This document shows positions 1 through 6,268 of a stretch of DNA of 8,467 nt, piece by piece (the stretch's first letter is position 1; every line of letters begins with the position of its first letter). This stretch comes from an uncultured Rhodospirillales bacterium (GTDB taxonomy: Bacteria; Pseudomonadota; Alphaproteobacteria; Rhodospirillales; Defluviicoccaceae). The stretch lies in contig CAKZLS010000233.1 in NCBI GenBank assembly GCA_937127205.1, positions 1-8,467 on the forward strand. Reading direction: 5' to 3'. Made by a program: the position numbers and the translations under genes. The notes beneath the pieces are model-generated. The model was not told the origin of the DNA, did not search any database, and worked only from the letters and a program-made list of their open reading frames with translations.

Positions 1-2
1 TC

Positions 3-1274
3 GTACAATTCGCGGCTATTCCCGCCGAAGCGCGCTCTCGGTTCATTCTCGAGAACGCGGAAGTGGTGGTCGGCGGTATTACGTATGGCCCGGTCTGCAA
101 TGGGCAGACGGCTACCTATGCCGTCAAGGATCAGTTCTGGGCACTGTTTCTCGACCCGGCACACGATCCTTCGGTGCTGGACCCCACGCTGGGCCTTGAG
201 AGTCCCGAGCCGTTCATGGACCGCAGCACCACCGGCAACGCGACATTCCTGAACGCCTTCGCCGCGACCAAGAAACGTCTCGCGCCGGAGGGCTGGTCCC
301 TGGACGCGGTGTGGGTTGGAGATGGGAAGAATACCAACGCCTGGCTGACTATCCTCCGCCACGAAACCAACGTATCGGTGCTGAAGGGAGCGCGAGGCGG
401 GCTGCCGCGCACGCTCTGGCTGATGAGCTACGCCGGGTTCGAGCGGATGTACTACGACACCGTCGCCAGTTTTTCCTATTGGGGCGGCGATGCATCCAAG
501 CTAGAGACTCTGTTCTTTTTCAATCTGCTGCGCCAGGACTTCGAGGACAATTTTCTTCTGCTGTTGCCCCGAGAGTACCGTCAGACCATACGCGATGACT
601 GGACCCAGGGCATCGGCCAACTGGCGCTGGCAGCAATCCCCTTCGCCGGCGGAGACCAACCGTCGCGTGTCGAAGTGCCGGGAGCGGCGCCGCTGGAGGA
701 AATCGTCGCGCGACTTGCCGAGCGAGCCGGACCCGCCGTCACCAAGCTGCCCGACCCGCTCAACCCAACGATTAAACCGGAGGTCGACCTGACCGCGCCG
801 ATGAGGGGATTTGGCGACTTCGAGCACGCGGTGGCAAGCATAACTGTGCTTGATCATCGCCCTTATCTTCCCTTCATGCCCAGTGTCACGGTGCTGCGCC
901 TGACCCACGGCGACGAGCACCGCGTCTATTCGCTGGTGGTCAACCGGGCCTATGCCTCCCAATACCTGTTGCTGTTCCAGAATGGGGCGCTCTTGCCCGG
1001 GGAGGATACTCTGAGTGTTTATGCAACGTTGGTGAACGGTTTCCCCAACCTTTTCGTGGATCTCGATCTGGACCGCGCGCCCGCCTTCCTCAGCGGCCTC
1101 GCCGCGGTCGACTCCGAGGCCGACTGGAAAAAGCTGACGACCGATTTCGCGATCCTGCGCAACAGTCCGAAGTTCTGGCCCTTCTATGACTGGCTGAACC
1201 ACTGGAATTTCTCAACCCGTGGCGATATCGCCGGCTGGCTGGATCTCACCTACTACGACGCGCCCGAGAATTAG
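3..1274 (+). CDS. cti: Fatty acid cis/trans isomerase (Cti), C-terminal part, 5' end outside window
   Basis: The product would be a periplasmic, heme-containing enzyme that converts cis-unsaturated membrane fatty acids to trans in place, stiffening the membrane under solvent, heat or osmotic stress. The reading frame is open from base 3, so the GTG at 63 is not the real start; the visible part is 423 residues against roughly 760 in Pseudomonas Cti. The N-terminal signal peptide and CxxCH heme site would lie upstream of the window. Recognisable family stretches, numbered from base 3, are GPVCNGQ...KDQFWALFLDPAHD (about 29-54), LWLMSYAGFERMYYD (about 138-152), a NLLRQDFEDNFLLLLP helix, a VLRLTHGDEHRVYSLVVN block (about 294) and a C-terminal FWPFYDWLNHWNF block. 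The gene ends in TAG and a weak terminator follows. Family assignment is by remembered motifs. Nothing in the visible part looks broken. Confidence 0.88.
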   Translation, partial: VQFAAIPAEARSRFILENAEVVVGGITYGPVCNGQTATYAVKDQFWALFLDPAHDPSVLDPTLGLESPEPFMDRSTTGNATFLNAFAATKKRLAPEGWSLDAVWVGDGKNTNAWLTILRHETNVSVLKGARGGLPRTLWLMSYAGFERMYYDTVASFSYWGGDASKLETLFFFNLLRQDFEDNFLLLLPREYRQTIRDDWTQGIGQLALAAIPFAGGDQPSRVEVPGAAPLEEIVARLAERAGPAVTKLPDPLNPTIKPEVDLTAPMRGFGDFEHAVASITVLDHRPYLPFMPSVTVLRLTHGDEHRVYSLVVNRAYASQYLLLFQNGALLPGEDTLSVYATLVNGFPNLFVDLDLDRAPAFLSGLAAVDSEADWKKLTTDFAILRNSPKFWPFYDWLNHWNFSTRGDIAGWLDLTYYDAPEN

Positions 1275-1292
1275 CTGATGCGCGCTTTGTCA

Positions 1293-1316
1293 AGTGCTGG
1301 TGGCAGCTCTATTTTT
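1293..1316 (+). terminator. Weak rho-independent terminator after cti
   Basis: A short hairpin, GCTG (1296-1299) with CAGC (1304-1307), can be extended by AG/CT across one T-T mismatch. It is followed at once by ATTTTT (1311-1316). It sits 19 nt after the cti stop and just before the repressor promoter region, so it probably separates the two transcripts. The stem is short, so termination may be partial. Confidence 0.45.
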
Positions 1317-1331
1317 GGAATGATAGTTCTT
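1316..1331. promoter_or_regulatory. Degenerate operator upstream of the TetR gene
   Basis: TGGAATGATAGTTCTT matches the perfect palindrome at 1976-1991 in 12 of 16 positions. It lies 19 bp before the repressor start codon. It is probably an autoregulatory site of lower affinity. The match was counted by hand; binding is inferred. Confidence 0.5.
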
Positions 1332-1350
1332 ATTAAACTTTGGTAACGCT

Positions 1351-1932
1351 ATGGCGAGAACCAAGGAATTCGATCGAGATGAGGTGCTGGACAGCGCCAT
1401 GCGGCTGTTCTGGAGGCAAGGCTACGAAGCCACGTCCATCCATGATCTGGTGGATGCCACCGGTATCAACCGTGCCAGCATGTACGCCACTTTCGGTAAC
1501 AAAGAAGCCTTATTCGCCCGGGCAATTGACCATTACGTTGATCAGATCACCGGTAACCGACTGGCCTTGCTGCGGGAGGAAGGCTCGGCACGCAAGGCGC
1601 TGGACCGGTATTTCAGCTTACTGATCAAGTTTTCGCTCGGTGAAGGTCGTTATCTCGGCTGCTTGCTCACCAACACCGCTGTCGAAGCGGCGGCCCGGAA
1701 CGGCGATGTGGAAGCACAACTGTCTGAGGCCTTTGGACGAGTGGAGCAGACCTTTCGCCAAGTCATCCGCCGCGGGCAAGCCGCGGGTGAGATTTCACGA
1801 AACCAGAGAGCGACGGTGCTGGCGCGGTTCCTTATGACCACGGTTCATGGGCTCAGGGTCGTGACCCGGTTCAATCCTGATGAAAAGCAACTTCGCGACA
1901 CTGTCCGTGTGGCGCTAAGCGTTCTCGACTGA
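1351..1932 (+). CDS. TetR/AcrR-family repressor, single cysteine
   Basis: This is a DNA-binding repressor of 193 residues, the usual TetR size. The N-terminal domain starts MARTKEFDRDEVLDSAMRLF. Its helix-turn-helix lies at about residues 26-49 (TSIHDLVDATGINRASMYATFGNKEALF), with the typical Y-x-x-F-x-x-K-E-x-L end. The C-terminal ligand domain contains GCLLTNTAVEAA; Cys104 there is the only cysteine in the protein. NemR of E. coli, a TetR-type sensor of electrophiles and hypochlorite, uses a cysteine (Cys106) at a comparable place, so redox or electrophile sensing is plausible but inferred. ATG at 1351 is taken as start because the N-terminus fits the family; the upstream Shine-Dalgarno is poor (TTTGGTAA). 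The next gene, 115 nt away on the same strand with a perfect operator in front, is its most likely target. Confidence 0.9.
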   Translation: MARTKEFDRDEVLDSAMRLFWRQGYEATSIHDLVDATGINRASMYATFGNKEALFARAIDHYVDQITGNRLALLREEGSARKALDRYFSLLIKFSLGEGRYLGCLLTNTAVEAAARNGDVEAQLSEAFGRVEQTFRQVIRRGQAAGEISRNQRATVLARFLMTTVHGLRVVTRFNPDEKQLRDTVRVALSVLD

Positions 1933-1966
1933 TCCGCGTTCGCAGCCCAAAGAACATGAGCCCGGC

Positions 1967-1995
1967 TTGATGTTCTAGAACGATCGTTCTATTTA
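1967..1995 (+). promoter_or_regulatory. Candidate promoter of the peroxiredoxin-like gene, overlapped by the operator
   Basis: TTGATG (1967-1972) and TATTTA (1990-1995) are spaced by 17 bp and match sigma-70 boxes in 4/6 and 3/6 positions. The palindrome at 1976-1991 fills the spacer, the usual arrangement for repression by a TetR protein. The boxes are weak, so the assignment leans on the operator's position. Confidence 0.4.
1976..1991. promoter_or_regulatory. Perfect 16-bp palindromic TetR operator
   Basis: TAGAACGATCGTTCTA is a perfect inverted repeat with 8-bp arms and no spacer, centred between 1983 and 1984. It lies 44 nt after the repressor gene and 56 nt before the next start codon. 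A related 12/16 copy precedes the repressor gene itself. The pairing of two related sites around one TetR gene makes it the likely operator. Confidence 0.75.
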
Positions 1996-2047
1996 ACTCG
2001 AACAGAACCGTGCCGTGAGCGGTCGTCACGAGACAGGGAGAGATCTG

Positions 2048-2605
2048 ATGACTATGCCCACACCGTTGATGCCACGCCAACCGGTTCCATCGCTTGAGCT
2101 TCCCATCGTCGGCGGCGGAACGTGGCGATTGGCGGATCAGAAACCTGACAATTTCACCATGGTGGTGTTCTACCGGGGCCGCCACTGCCCGATCTGTTCC
2201 ATGTATCTCGCCGACCTGGACCAGAGAGCGGCGGCGTTCGCCGACAAAGGCGTCTCGATCGTGATCGCGTCCAGCGATTCCGAGGAGCGCGCCACAGAAT
2301 CCAAGGCCGAGTGGAAACTGGACAACCTCACCGTCGCGTACGGTCTGTCTCTGGAAAAGGCTCGGGAGTGGGGACTGTATGTGTCCAGCAGCCGCGGAAA
2401 AACCTCGACCGGCATAGAAGAGCCGGCGCTTTTCAGCGAACCGGGGCTGTTCGTGGTTCGGCCCGACGGCACACTCTACTTCGGTACGGTACAGACCATG
2501 CCGTTTGCCCGCCCCGCCTTCGGCGATATCCTCAAGGCGCTTGACTTCGTCATCGCCAACGACTACCCGGCTCGCGGCGAGGTCACCGATATACCAAGTG
2601 CTTAA
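2048..2605 (+). CDS. Peroxiredoxin-like (AhpC/TSA, thioredoxin-fold) protein
   Basis: This is a 185-residue protein with a thioredoxin/AhpC-TSA fold and no signal peptide, so probably cytoplasmic. The active-site region is FTMVVFYRGRHCPICSMYL (residues 36-54) with a CPIC pair, Cys47 and Cys50. The form is that of the YRGxxCPxC peroxiredoxin-like group rather than classical AhpC with PxxxTxxC. Later VSIVIASSDS and LFVVRPDGTLYFG match the fold's beta strands. Probable role: thiol-dependent reduction of peroxides or related electrophiles; the substrate is not known. The frame opens at GTG 2015, but AGGGAG ending at 2040 lies 7 nt before ATG 2048, so 2048 is preferred. It stands alone after its operator and ends tail to tail with the dehalogenase gene, sharing bases of the stop codons (TTAA, 2602-2605). 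Confidence 0.85.
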   Translation: MTMPTPLMPRQPVPSLELPIVGGGTWRLADQKPDNFTMVVFYRGRHCPICSMYLADLDQRAAAFADKGVSIVIASSDSEERATESKAEWKLDNLTVAYGLSLEKAREWGLYVSSSRGKTSTGIEEPALFSEPGLFVVRPDGTLYFGTVQTMPFARPAFGDILKALDFVIANDYPARGEVTDIPSA

Positions 2606-3276
2606 GTCGCGGCCAATGCTTCGGGAAGTTCGGTCAAGCCGCCGATGGTGATGGTGGGCCGGATTTCCCAGGGGTCGAACACGGCGCTCGGCGACCGCTT
2701 GACCCACCCCGCGCGCATGCCGGCGGAAATGGCGCCGGTGACATCGAAGGGATTGCTGGAGATCAGCCACGCCTCGGCACCGGTAGCCCCGGCGCGGCGG
2801 AGAAAATGTGCGTAGACGCCGGGGTTGGGCTTGAAGCTGCGCACCTCGTCCGTGCTGATCACGTCGTCGAACAGGCCGTCGATGTCGGCGTTTCGTAATA
2901 GCCCGCGGACGGCATCCGCCGTCCCGTTGGAAAACGCGAACATCCGGGCCTCATCAGCTCTCAGGGTTTTCAGCGCTTCCGATACCTCCGGAAAAGCCGG
3001 AAGCACACGGTAGGTTTCCATGAGAGACTTGCGGTTCGCTTCCGGGATGTCGACCTCGAGCATGCTGCAGGTGTAGTCCAGCGCTTGGCGGGTGCAGACC
3101 GAAAACTCTTGGTAATTCTGCATCAGCCCGCGCCGGAACGAATATTCGAGCTGCTTCTCGCGCCACAGCGTCGAGAATGCGGCGGCCTGATCGGGAACGA
3201 GGTCCTTAAGCGTTTCGAGCACGCCGGCGGTGTCGATCAGCGTGCCGTATACGTCGAACGCGAGCGTCCTTGTCAT
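2602..3276 (-). CDS. (S)-2-haloacid dehalogenase (HAD type II)
   Basis: The product hydrolyses (S)-2-haloalkanoates to (R)-2-hydroxyacids; chloroacetate would give glycolate. It is a 224-residue soluble HAD-fold enzyme, the usual length. All residues known from the L-2-haloacid dehalogenase of Pseudomonas sp. YL appear with a constant offset of two: Asp8 (nucleophile, FDVYGTL), Thr12, Arg39 (LWREKQLEY), Ser116-Asn117 (SNG), Lys149 (SFKPNP), Tyr155, and Ser173, Asn175 and Asp178 (ISSNPFD). This is a real haloacid dehalogenase signature rather than a generic HAD phosphatase. The start is uncertain: ATG 3276 gives the family-like N-terminus MTRTLAFDVYGTL with a weak AGG upstream, while ATG 3294 adds six residues and has no ribosome binding site. 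It lies downstream of smtB on the same strand, separated by a hairpin at 3306-3336. Confidence 0.88.
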   Translation of the reverse strand: MTRTLAFDVYGTLIDTAGVLETLKDLVPDQAAAFSTLWREKQLEYSFRRGLMQNYQEFSVCTRQALDYTCSMLEVDIPEANRKSLMETYRVLPAFPEVSEALKTLRADEARMFAFSNGTADAVRGLLRNADIDGLFDDVISTDEVRSFKPNPGVYAHFLRRAGATGAEAWLISSNPFDVTGAISAGMRAGWVKRSPSAVFDPWEIRPTITIGGLTELPEALAAT

Positions 3277-3305
3277 GATTTCGGGCCTAACCATTCATCG
3301 GAGCG

Positions 3306-3336
3306 AACGGGGCGTCGGCGGCGCCAACGCCCCGTT
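3306..3336 (-). terminator. Hairpin between smtB and the dehalogenase gene
   Basis: A perfect 10-bp inverted repeat, AACGGGGCGT (3306-3315) and ACGCCCCGTT (3327-3336), encloses an 11-nt GC-rich loop. It begins 5 nt after the smtB stop on the minus strand. No T run follows, so it may be a weak terminator, a 3' stabilising stem or a partial barrier that lowers dehalogenase expression. Confidence 0.5.
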
Positions 3337-3341
3337 GCGGG

Positions 3342-4559
3342 TCAGATGACGCGTTTCTCGCGCAATTCGGTGATCTGGGCCGGGGACATGCCGAGCACGT
3401 CTTTGAGCACTTCATCGGTGTGTTCGCCCAAAGTGGGGCCCAGATGATCGATGCGGCCCGGGGTCTCCGAAAGCCTGGGTACGATGTTGGGCACGATCAC
3501 CGTTTCGCCCACGTTCTCCTCGTCGATGGACACCATGTTGCGGCGGGCGTGGAACTGCCGGTTGGCGAAGATGTCGCGGATGTTGTTCAGCGGACCCGCC
3601 GGCGCATGCCACTTGTTACACCGCTCCAGCACTTCGTCTCGGGTCAGCGAGCCGCACCAGTCGCGGACGATTTCGTTGACGTCGCCGCGGTTATCCAGCC
3701 GTTCCGACTGCAGGCCGTAGAGAGACGTGGACGCCAACTCCGGGCGGTCCATGGCTTTGGCCAGTCGCGCAAAAAGCTTGTCGGTGGTGCACGCGATGGC
3801 AACCCAGCCGCCATCCCGGGTCGGGAAGTGACCGTAAGGGCAGGCGCTCTCGATGTGCGGGCCGTGACGCTCGCGGATCTCGCCGAACATGGCGTACGCC
3901 GGCGCCAGTTCCTCGGTACAGCGGAAAACGGACTCGTACAACGCCGTGTCGATATATTGGCCCTTGCCGGTTTTCTCTTTGTAGCGGAGCGCCATCAGCA
4001 CGCCGACGGCGCCGTAGAGACCGGACATGTAATCACCAAGCGTTGTCGAGCCCGGTGTCACCGGCGTTCCCTTGGGCATGCCGGAGAGATAGGCGATGCC
4101 GCCCACCGCGTGGGCGATTCGGGCGAAACCCGGGCGGCTGGCATAGGGGCCGGTTTGGCCATAGCCGGACACCCGCAGCATGATCAGGCCCGGGTTGACC
4201 TCGCGCAGGACGTCCCAGCCGAGCCCCCACTTTTCCAGGGTGCCGGGCCGGAAGTTCTCGCAAATAATGTCTGTTTGCGCGGTCAATCCCTTGAATAGTT
4301 CGACGCCTTCCGGCCGGTGTAGGTCGATGGTCACGGACTTCTTGTTGCGGGCCTCGCTGAGCCAGGTCAGCGTGTCGCCGCGGTTGGTGGGCGTGCCGAA
4401 CCGCCGGCAGGCGTCGCCGCCGATGGGATGCTCCACCTTCAACACGTCGGCGCCGAATTCGCCGAGGATGGCGGCGCAATAGGGCGCGGCGATGATGGTG
4501 GCGACGTCGATAACACGGATGCCTTTGAGTGGCAGGTCGGGTTTTTTTTCGTCAGTCAT
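3342..4559 (-). CDS. smtB: Succinyl-CoA:(S)-malate CoA-transferase, SmtB-like subunit (CoA transferase family III)
   Basis: This is a family III (CaiB/BaiF) CoA transferase of 405 residues. In Chloroflexus the SmtA and SmtB subunits together move CoA from succinyl-CoA to (S)-malate, and also to citramalate. Visible features are the N-terminal nucleotide-binding-type fold LKGIRVIDVATIIAAPYCA, KVEHPIGGDACRRFGTPT, RNKKSVTIDL, CENFRPGTLEKWGLGWDVL and the catalytic aspartate Asp176 in LGDYMSG. The C-terminus, LGEHTDEVLKDVLGM...LREKRVI, is also family-typical. The overall pattern, including HPIGGDACRRFGTPTNRGDTLTW, fits the Chloroflexus SmtB sequence as I remember it. AGAGGTG sits just upstream of ATG 4559, and smtA ends 37 nt upstream, so the two are cotranscribed. 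An A8 run in the coding strand at codons 4-6 is a possible slippage site. Another succinyl-CoA-dependent transferase is the main alternative. Confidence 0.83.
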   Translation of the reverse strand: MTDEKKPDLPLKGIRVIDVATIIAAPYCAAILGEFGADVLKVEHPIGGDACRRFGTPTNRGDTLTWLSEARNKKSVTIDLHRPEGVELFKGLTAQTDIICENFRPGTLEKWGLGWDVLREVNPGLIMLRVSGYGQTGPYASRPGFARIAHAVGGIAYLSGMPKGTPVTPGSTTLGDYMSGLYGAVGVLMALRYKEKTGKGQYIDTALYESVFRCTEELAPAYAMFGEIRERHGPHIESACPYGHFPTRDGGWVAIACTTDKLFARLAKAMDRPELASTSLYGLQSERLDNRGDVNEIVRDWCGSLTRDEVLERCNKWHAPAGPLNNIRDIFANRQFHARRNMVSIDEENVGETVIVPNIVPRLSETPGRIDHLGPTLGEHTDEVLKDVLGMSPAQITELREKRVI

Positions 4560-4596
4560 GGTTCACCTCTTAAGCGCTGGTCGCGGACACGCCGCG

Positions 4597-5916
4597 CTAG
4601 ATGATTTTCTGCTTGCGGAAGCGGGCAATTTCGTCGGCCGACAGACCGAGAAGCTCGCGCATGATTTCGTACGTGGCGTTGCCGAGCGCCGGTCCCAGAT
4701 TGGTAATCCGGCCGGGCGTCTCCGACAGTGTCGGCACCACACCGGGAATGACCACCGGCCCCATTCCGGGCTCTTCCATGCTCACCAGATTGCCGCGCGC
4801 CTGGAAATGCTCGTCATTGAAGATGTCTTCGATGTTGTTGAGCCTGCCGATGGGCACTTGCCCTTTAAGGCACTTGTCCATCAGTTCCTTGCGGGTGAGA
4901 GAGCTGGTCCATTCGGTGACGATGGCGTTGACCTCGTCGCGCGCCTTCAGCCGCTTGCGCTGTTCGCCGTAAAGCGTATGCGAAGCCATTTCCGGGCGTT
5001 CCATGACCTCGGTCAGCCGCTCGAACATCTTGTCGGTGGTGCACGCGATCGCCACCCATTTTTCGTCCTTGGTGCGGAAGTGGCCATGGGGAACGGCAAC
5101 GAAGCTGCCGGCGCCCTCGCGTTCACGAATCTTGCCGAACAGACCGTAGGCCGCGGCCAATTCGTCCATTTGCCGGAACACCGACTCGTAGATACCCACG
5201 TCGATGACTTGGCCCTGACCGGTGCTCTCCGCATGACGCAACGCCAGCATGACACCGATCGCGCCATAGAGGCTGGAGATATAGTCGCCGAGCGGCGCCG
5301 TGCCCGGAACCACCGGGGTCTCGCCGGGAAAACCGCACAGATAAGACAGTCCGCCCACGGCGTGCGCGATATGAGAAAAACCGGTGCGTTGGCGATAAGG
5401 ACCCGTCTGTCCGTAAGCCGATACCCGCAGCATCACCAGCTTGGGATTGGCTTTCTTGAGAACGTCCCAGCCGAGGCCCCATTCTTCCATGATGCCGGGC
5501 CGGAAGTTCTCGACCAGCACGTCGGCCTTCTTGATCAGGCGCGTGAAAAGGTCGACGCCCTGCGCTTGGCGCAGATCGATGGTCACCGACTTCTTGTTGC
5601 GGGCCTCGCTCAGCCAGGCCAGGGTCGCATCGTGGCGCTTTGTCTGCGTCCCGAACCGCCGCATGGGGTCGCCGGCGATGGGATGCTCCACCTTGAGCAC
5701 CTCGGCGCCGAATTCGCCCAGCATCGATGCCGTGTACGGGCCGGCCAGGAATGTGCCCACGTCGATGACGCGAACGCCGGCCAGCGGCAATTTCTGCTCC
5801 TCGAACCACGCCTTGTCCTCGGCGTCCGCCGGGCTTTCAGCATTTGGCGGTGGCTCGGGTGCCGTTTTTTTCGCCGGTTTGCGGGGTTTTTCTTTATCCG
5901 GTGTGTCGGATTGCAT
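4597..5916 (-). CDS. smtA: Succinyl-CoA:(S)-malate CoA-transferase, SmtA-like subunit (CoA transferase family III)
   Basis: This 439-residue family III CoA transferase is the first gene of the minus-strand operon. It is clearly paralogous to the next gene: both share WLSEARNKKSVTIDL, ENFRPG, EEWGLGWDVL/EKWGLGWDVL and LRVSxYGQTGPY. Asp211 in PLGDYISSLYG is the expected catalytic aspartate that carries the mixed anhydride. HPIAGDPMRRFGT, GIYESVFRQMDELAAAYGLFGKIREREGAGSF and LGNATYEIMRELLGL resemble Chloroflexus SmtA as remembered. Residues 1-42 are a charged, Lys/Pro/Glu-rich extension absent from the SmtB-like partner and probably disordered. Start ATG 5916 is supported by a strong GGGAGGGAGGG Shine-Dalgarno (complement of 5923-5933). 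The pair probably forms a heteromeric enzyme making malyl-CoA or citramalyl-CoA in the cytoplasm. Confidence 0.84.
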   Translation of the reverse strand: MQSDTPDKEKPRKPAKKTAPEPPPNAESPADAEDKAWFEEQKLPLAGVRVIDVGTFLAGPYTASMLGEFGAEVLKVEHPIAGDPMRRFGTQTKRHDATLAWLSEARNKKSVTIDLRQAQGVDLFTRLIKKADVLVENFRPGIMEEWGLGWDVLKKANPKLVMLRVSAYGQTGPYRQRTGFSHIAHAVGGLSYLCGFPGETPVVPGTAPLGDYISSLYGAIGVMLALRHAESTGQGQVIDVGIYESVFRQMDELAAAYGLFGKIREREGAGSFVAVPHGHFRTKDEKWVAIACTTDKMFERLTEVMERPEMASHTLYGEQRKRLKARDEVNAIVTEWTSSLTRKELMDKCLKGQVPIGRLNNIEDIFNDEHFQARGNLVSMEEPGMGPVVIPGVVPTLSETPGRITNLGPALGNATYEIMRELLGLSADEIARFRKQKII

Positions 5917-6156
5917 GTGATGCCCTCCCTCCCAATTTCCTTGTTTGCGCTTCGCATGGACGTCTGAGGCGGTCCGTCACAAGCGAACATTATGGTTTGT
6001 TTTGGAGACCGCCCCCATTCTGTGCAGGGAAATCTAGCAGGGTTTTACAGTGCGATCTACTTCCAGAACCATCCATCGGAAGCAGATCAGGTGTGAATTG
6101 GACACATACCCGCGCGGTTGCGGGGCATACCGACTCTTGATACAAGGCAATCGGCC

Positions 6157-6184
6157 CTTCGGACGCCATTCAAGGCGCCCGAAG
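6157..6184. repeat. Inverted repeat upstream of mct
   Basis: CTTCGGACGCC (6157-6167) and GGCGCCCGAAG (6174-6184) pair over 11 bp with one A-C mismatch and a 6-nt loop, ATTCAA. It lies about 85 nt before the mct start. It could be an operator read as DNA or a stem in the mRNA leader; no T tract follows, so a simple terminator is unlikely. Confidence 0.6.
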
Positions 6185-6253
6185 AGACCGTTGGAAAAGA
6201 AAGATCCGCGCGCTCGCGCCGCCTCAGGCGTGGTGACTGCGCGGGCACGCCAT

Positions 6254-6263
6254 GGAGGAGGGA
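6254..6263 (+). promoter_or_regulatory. Ribosome binding site deciding a TTG start for mct
   Basis: GGAGGAGGGA ends 5 nt before TTG 6269. The in-frame GTG codons further upstream would add a low-complexity stretch with no family similarity. The nearby ATG at 6252 is out of frame. Confidence 0.8.
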
Positions 6264-6268
6264 ACGGC

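Larger units (their letters stand above)
5917..6268. promoter_or_regulatory. Divergent smtA/mct intergenic region
   Basis: This is a 352-nt region between divergent start codons with no convincing coding frame. It should hold both promoters. Candidates are weak: CATAAT on the minus strand (5994-5989) towards smtA without a good -35 box, and TTTACA on the plus strand (6044-6049) with only AACCAT at -10 spacing. A 7-bp inverted repeat (GGCGGTC 5968-5974, GACCGCC 6007-6013) flanks the minus-strand candidate. A stronger inverted repeat lies at 6157-6184, and a 6-bp one (6227-6232 with 6246-6251) lies next to the mct ribosome binding site. No regulator gene is adjacent. Confidence 0.6.

Noticed and set aside
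2015..2047. Upstream GTG start for the peroxiredoxin-like gene
   Set aside because: The ribosome binding site (AGGGAG) lies inside this extension, which supports ATG 2048.
3420..4298. 292-codon open frame on + opposite smtB
   Set aside because: Shadow of smtB, without recognisable motif.
4492..5967. Long open frame on + opposite smtA, 491 codons
   Set aside because: It is the antisense of a well-supported CoA transferase gene; its product is rich in His, Arg and Ala as expected from a GC-rich shadow frame, and it has no family motif.
5968..6013. 7-bp inverted repeat GGCGGTC/GACCGCC with a 32-bp gap
   Set aside because: A repeat this short and widely spaced is expected by chance in GC-rich DNA; kept only as a note in the intergenic entry.
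6050..6268. Possible 73-residue N-terminal extension of Mct
   Set aside because: Arg-rich sequence without similarity to the family; the strong ribosome binding site sits directly before TTG 6269.
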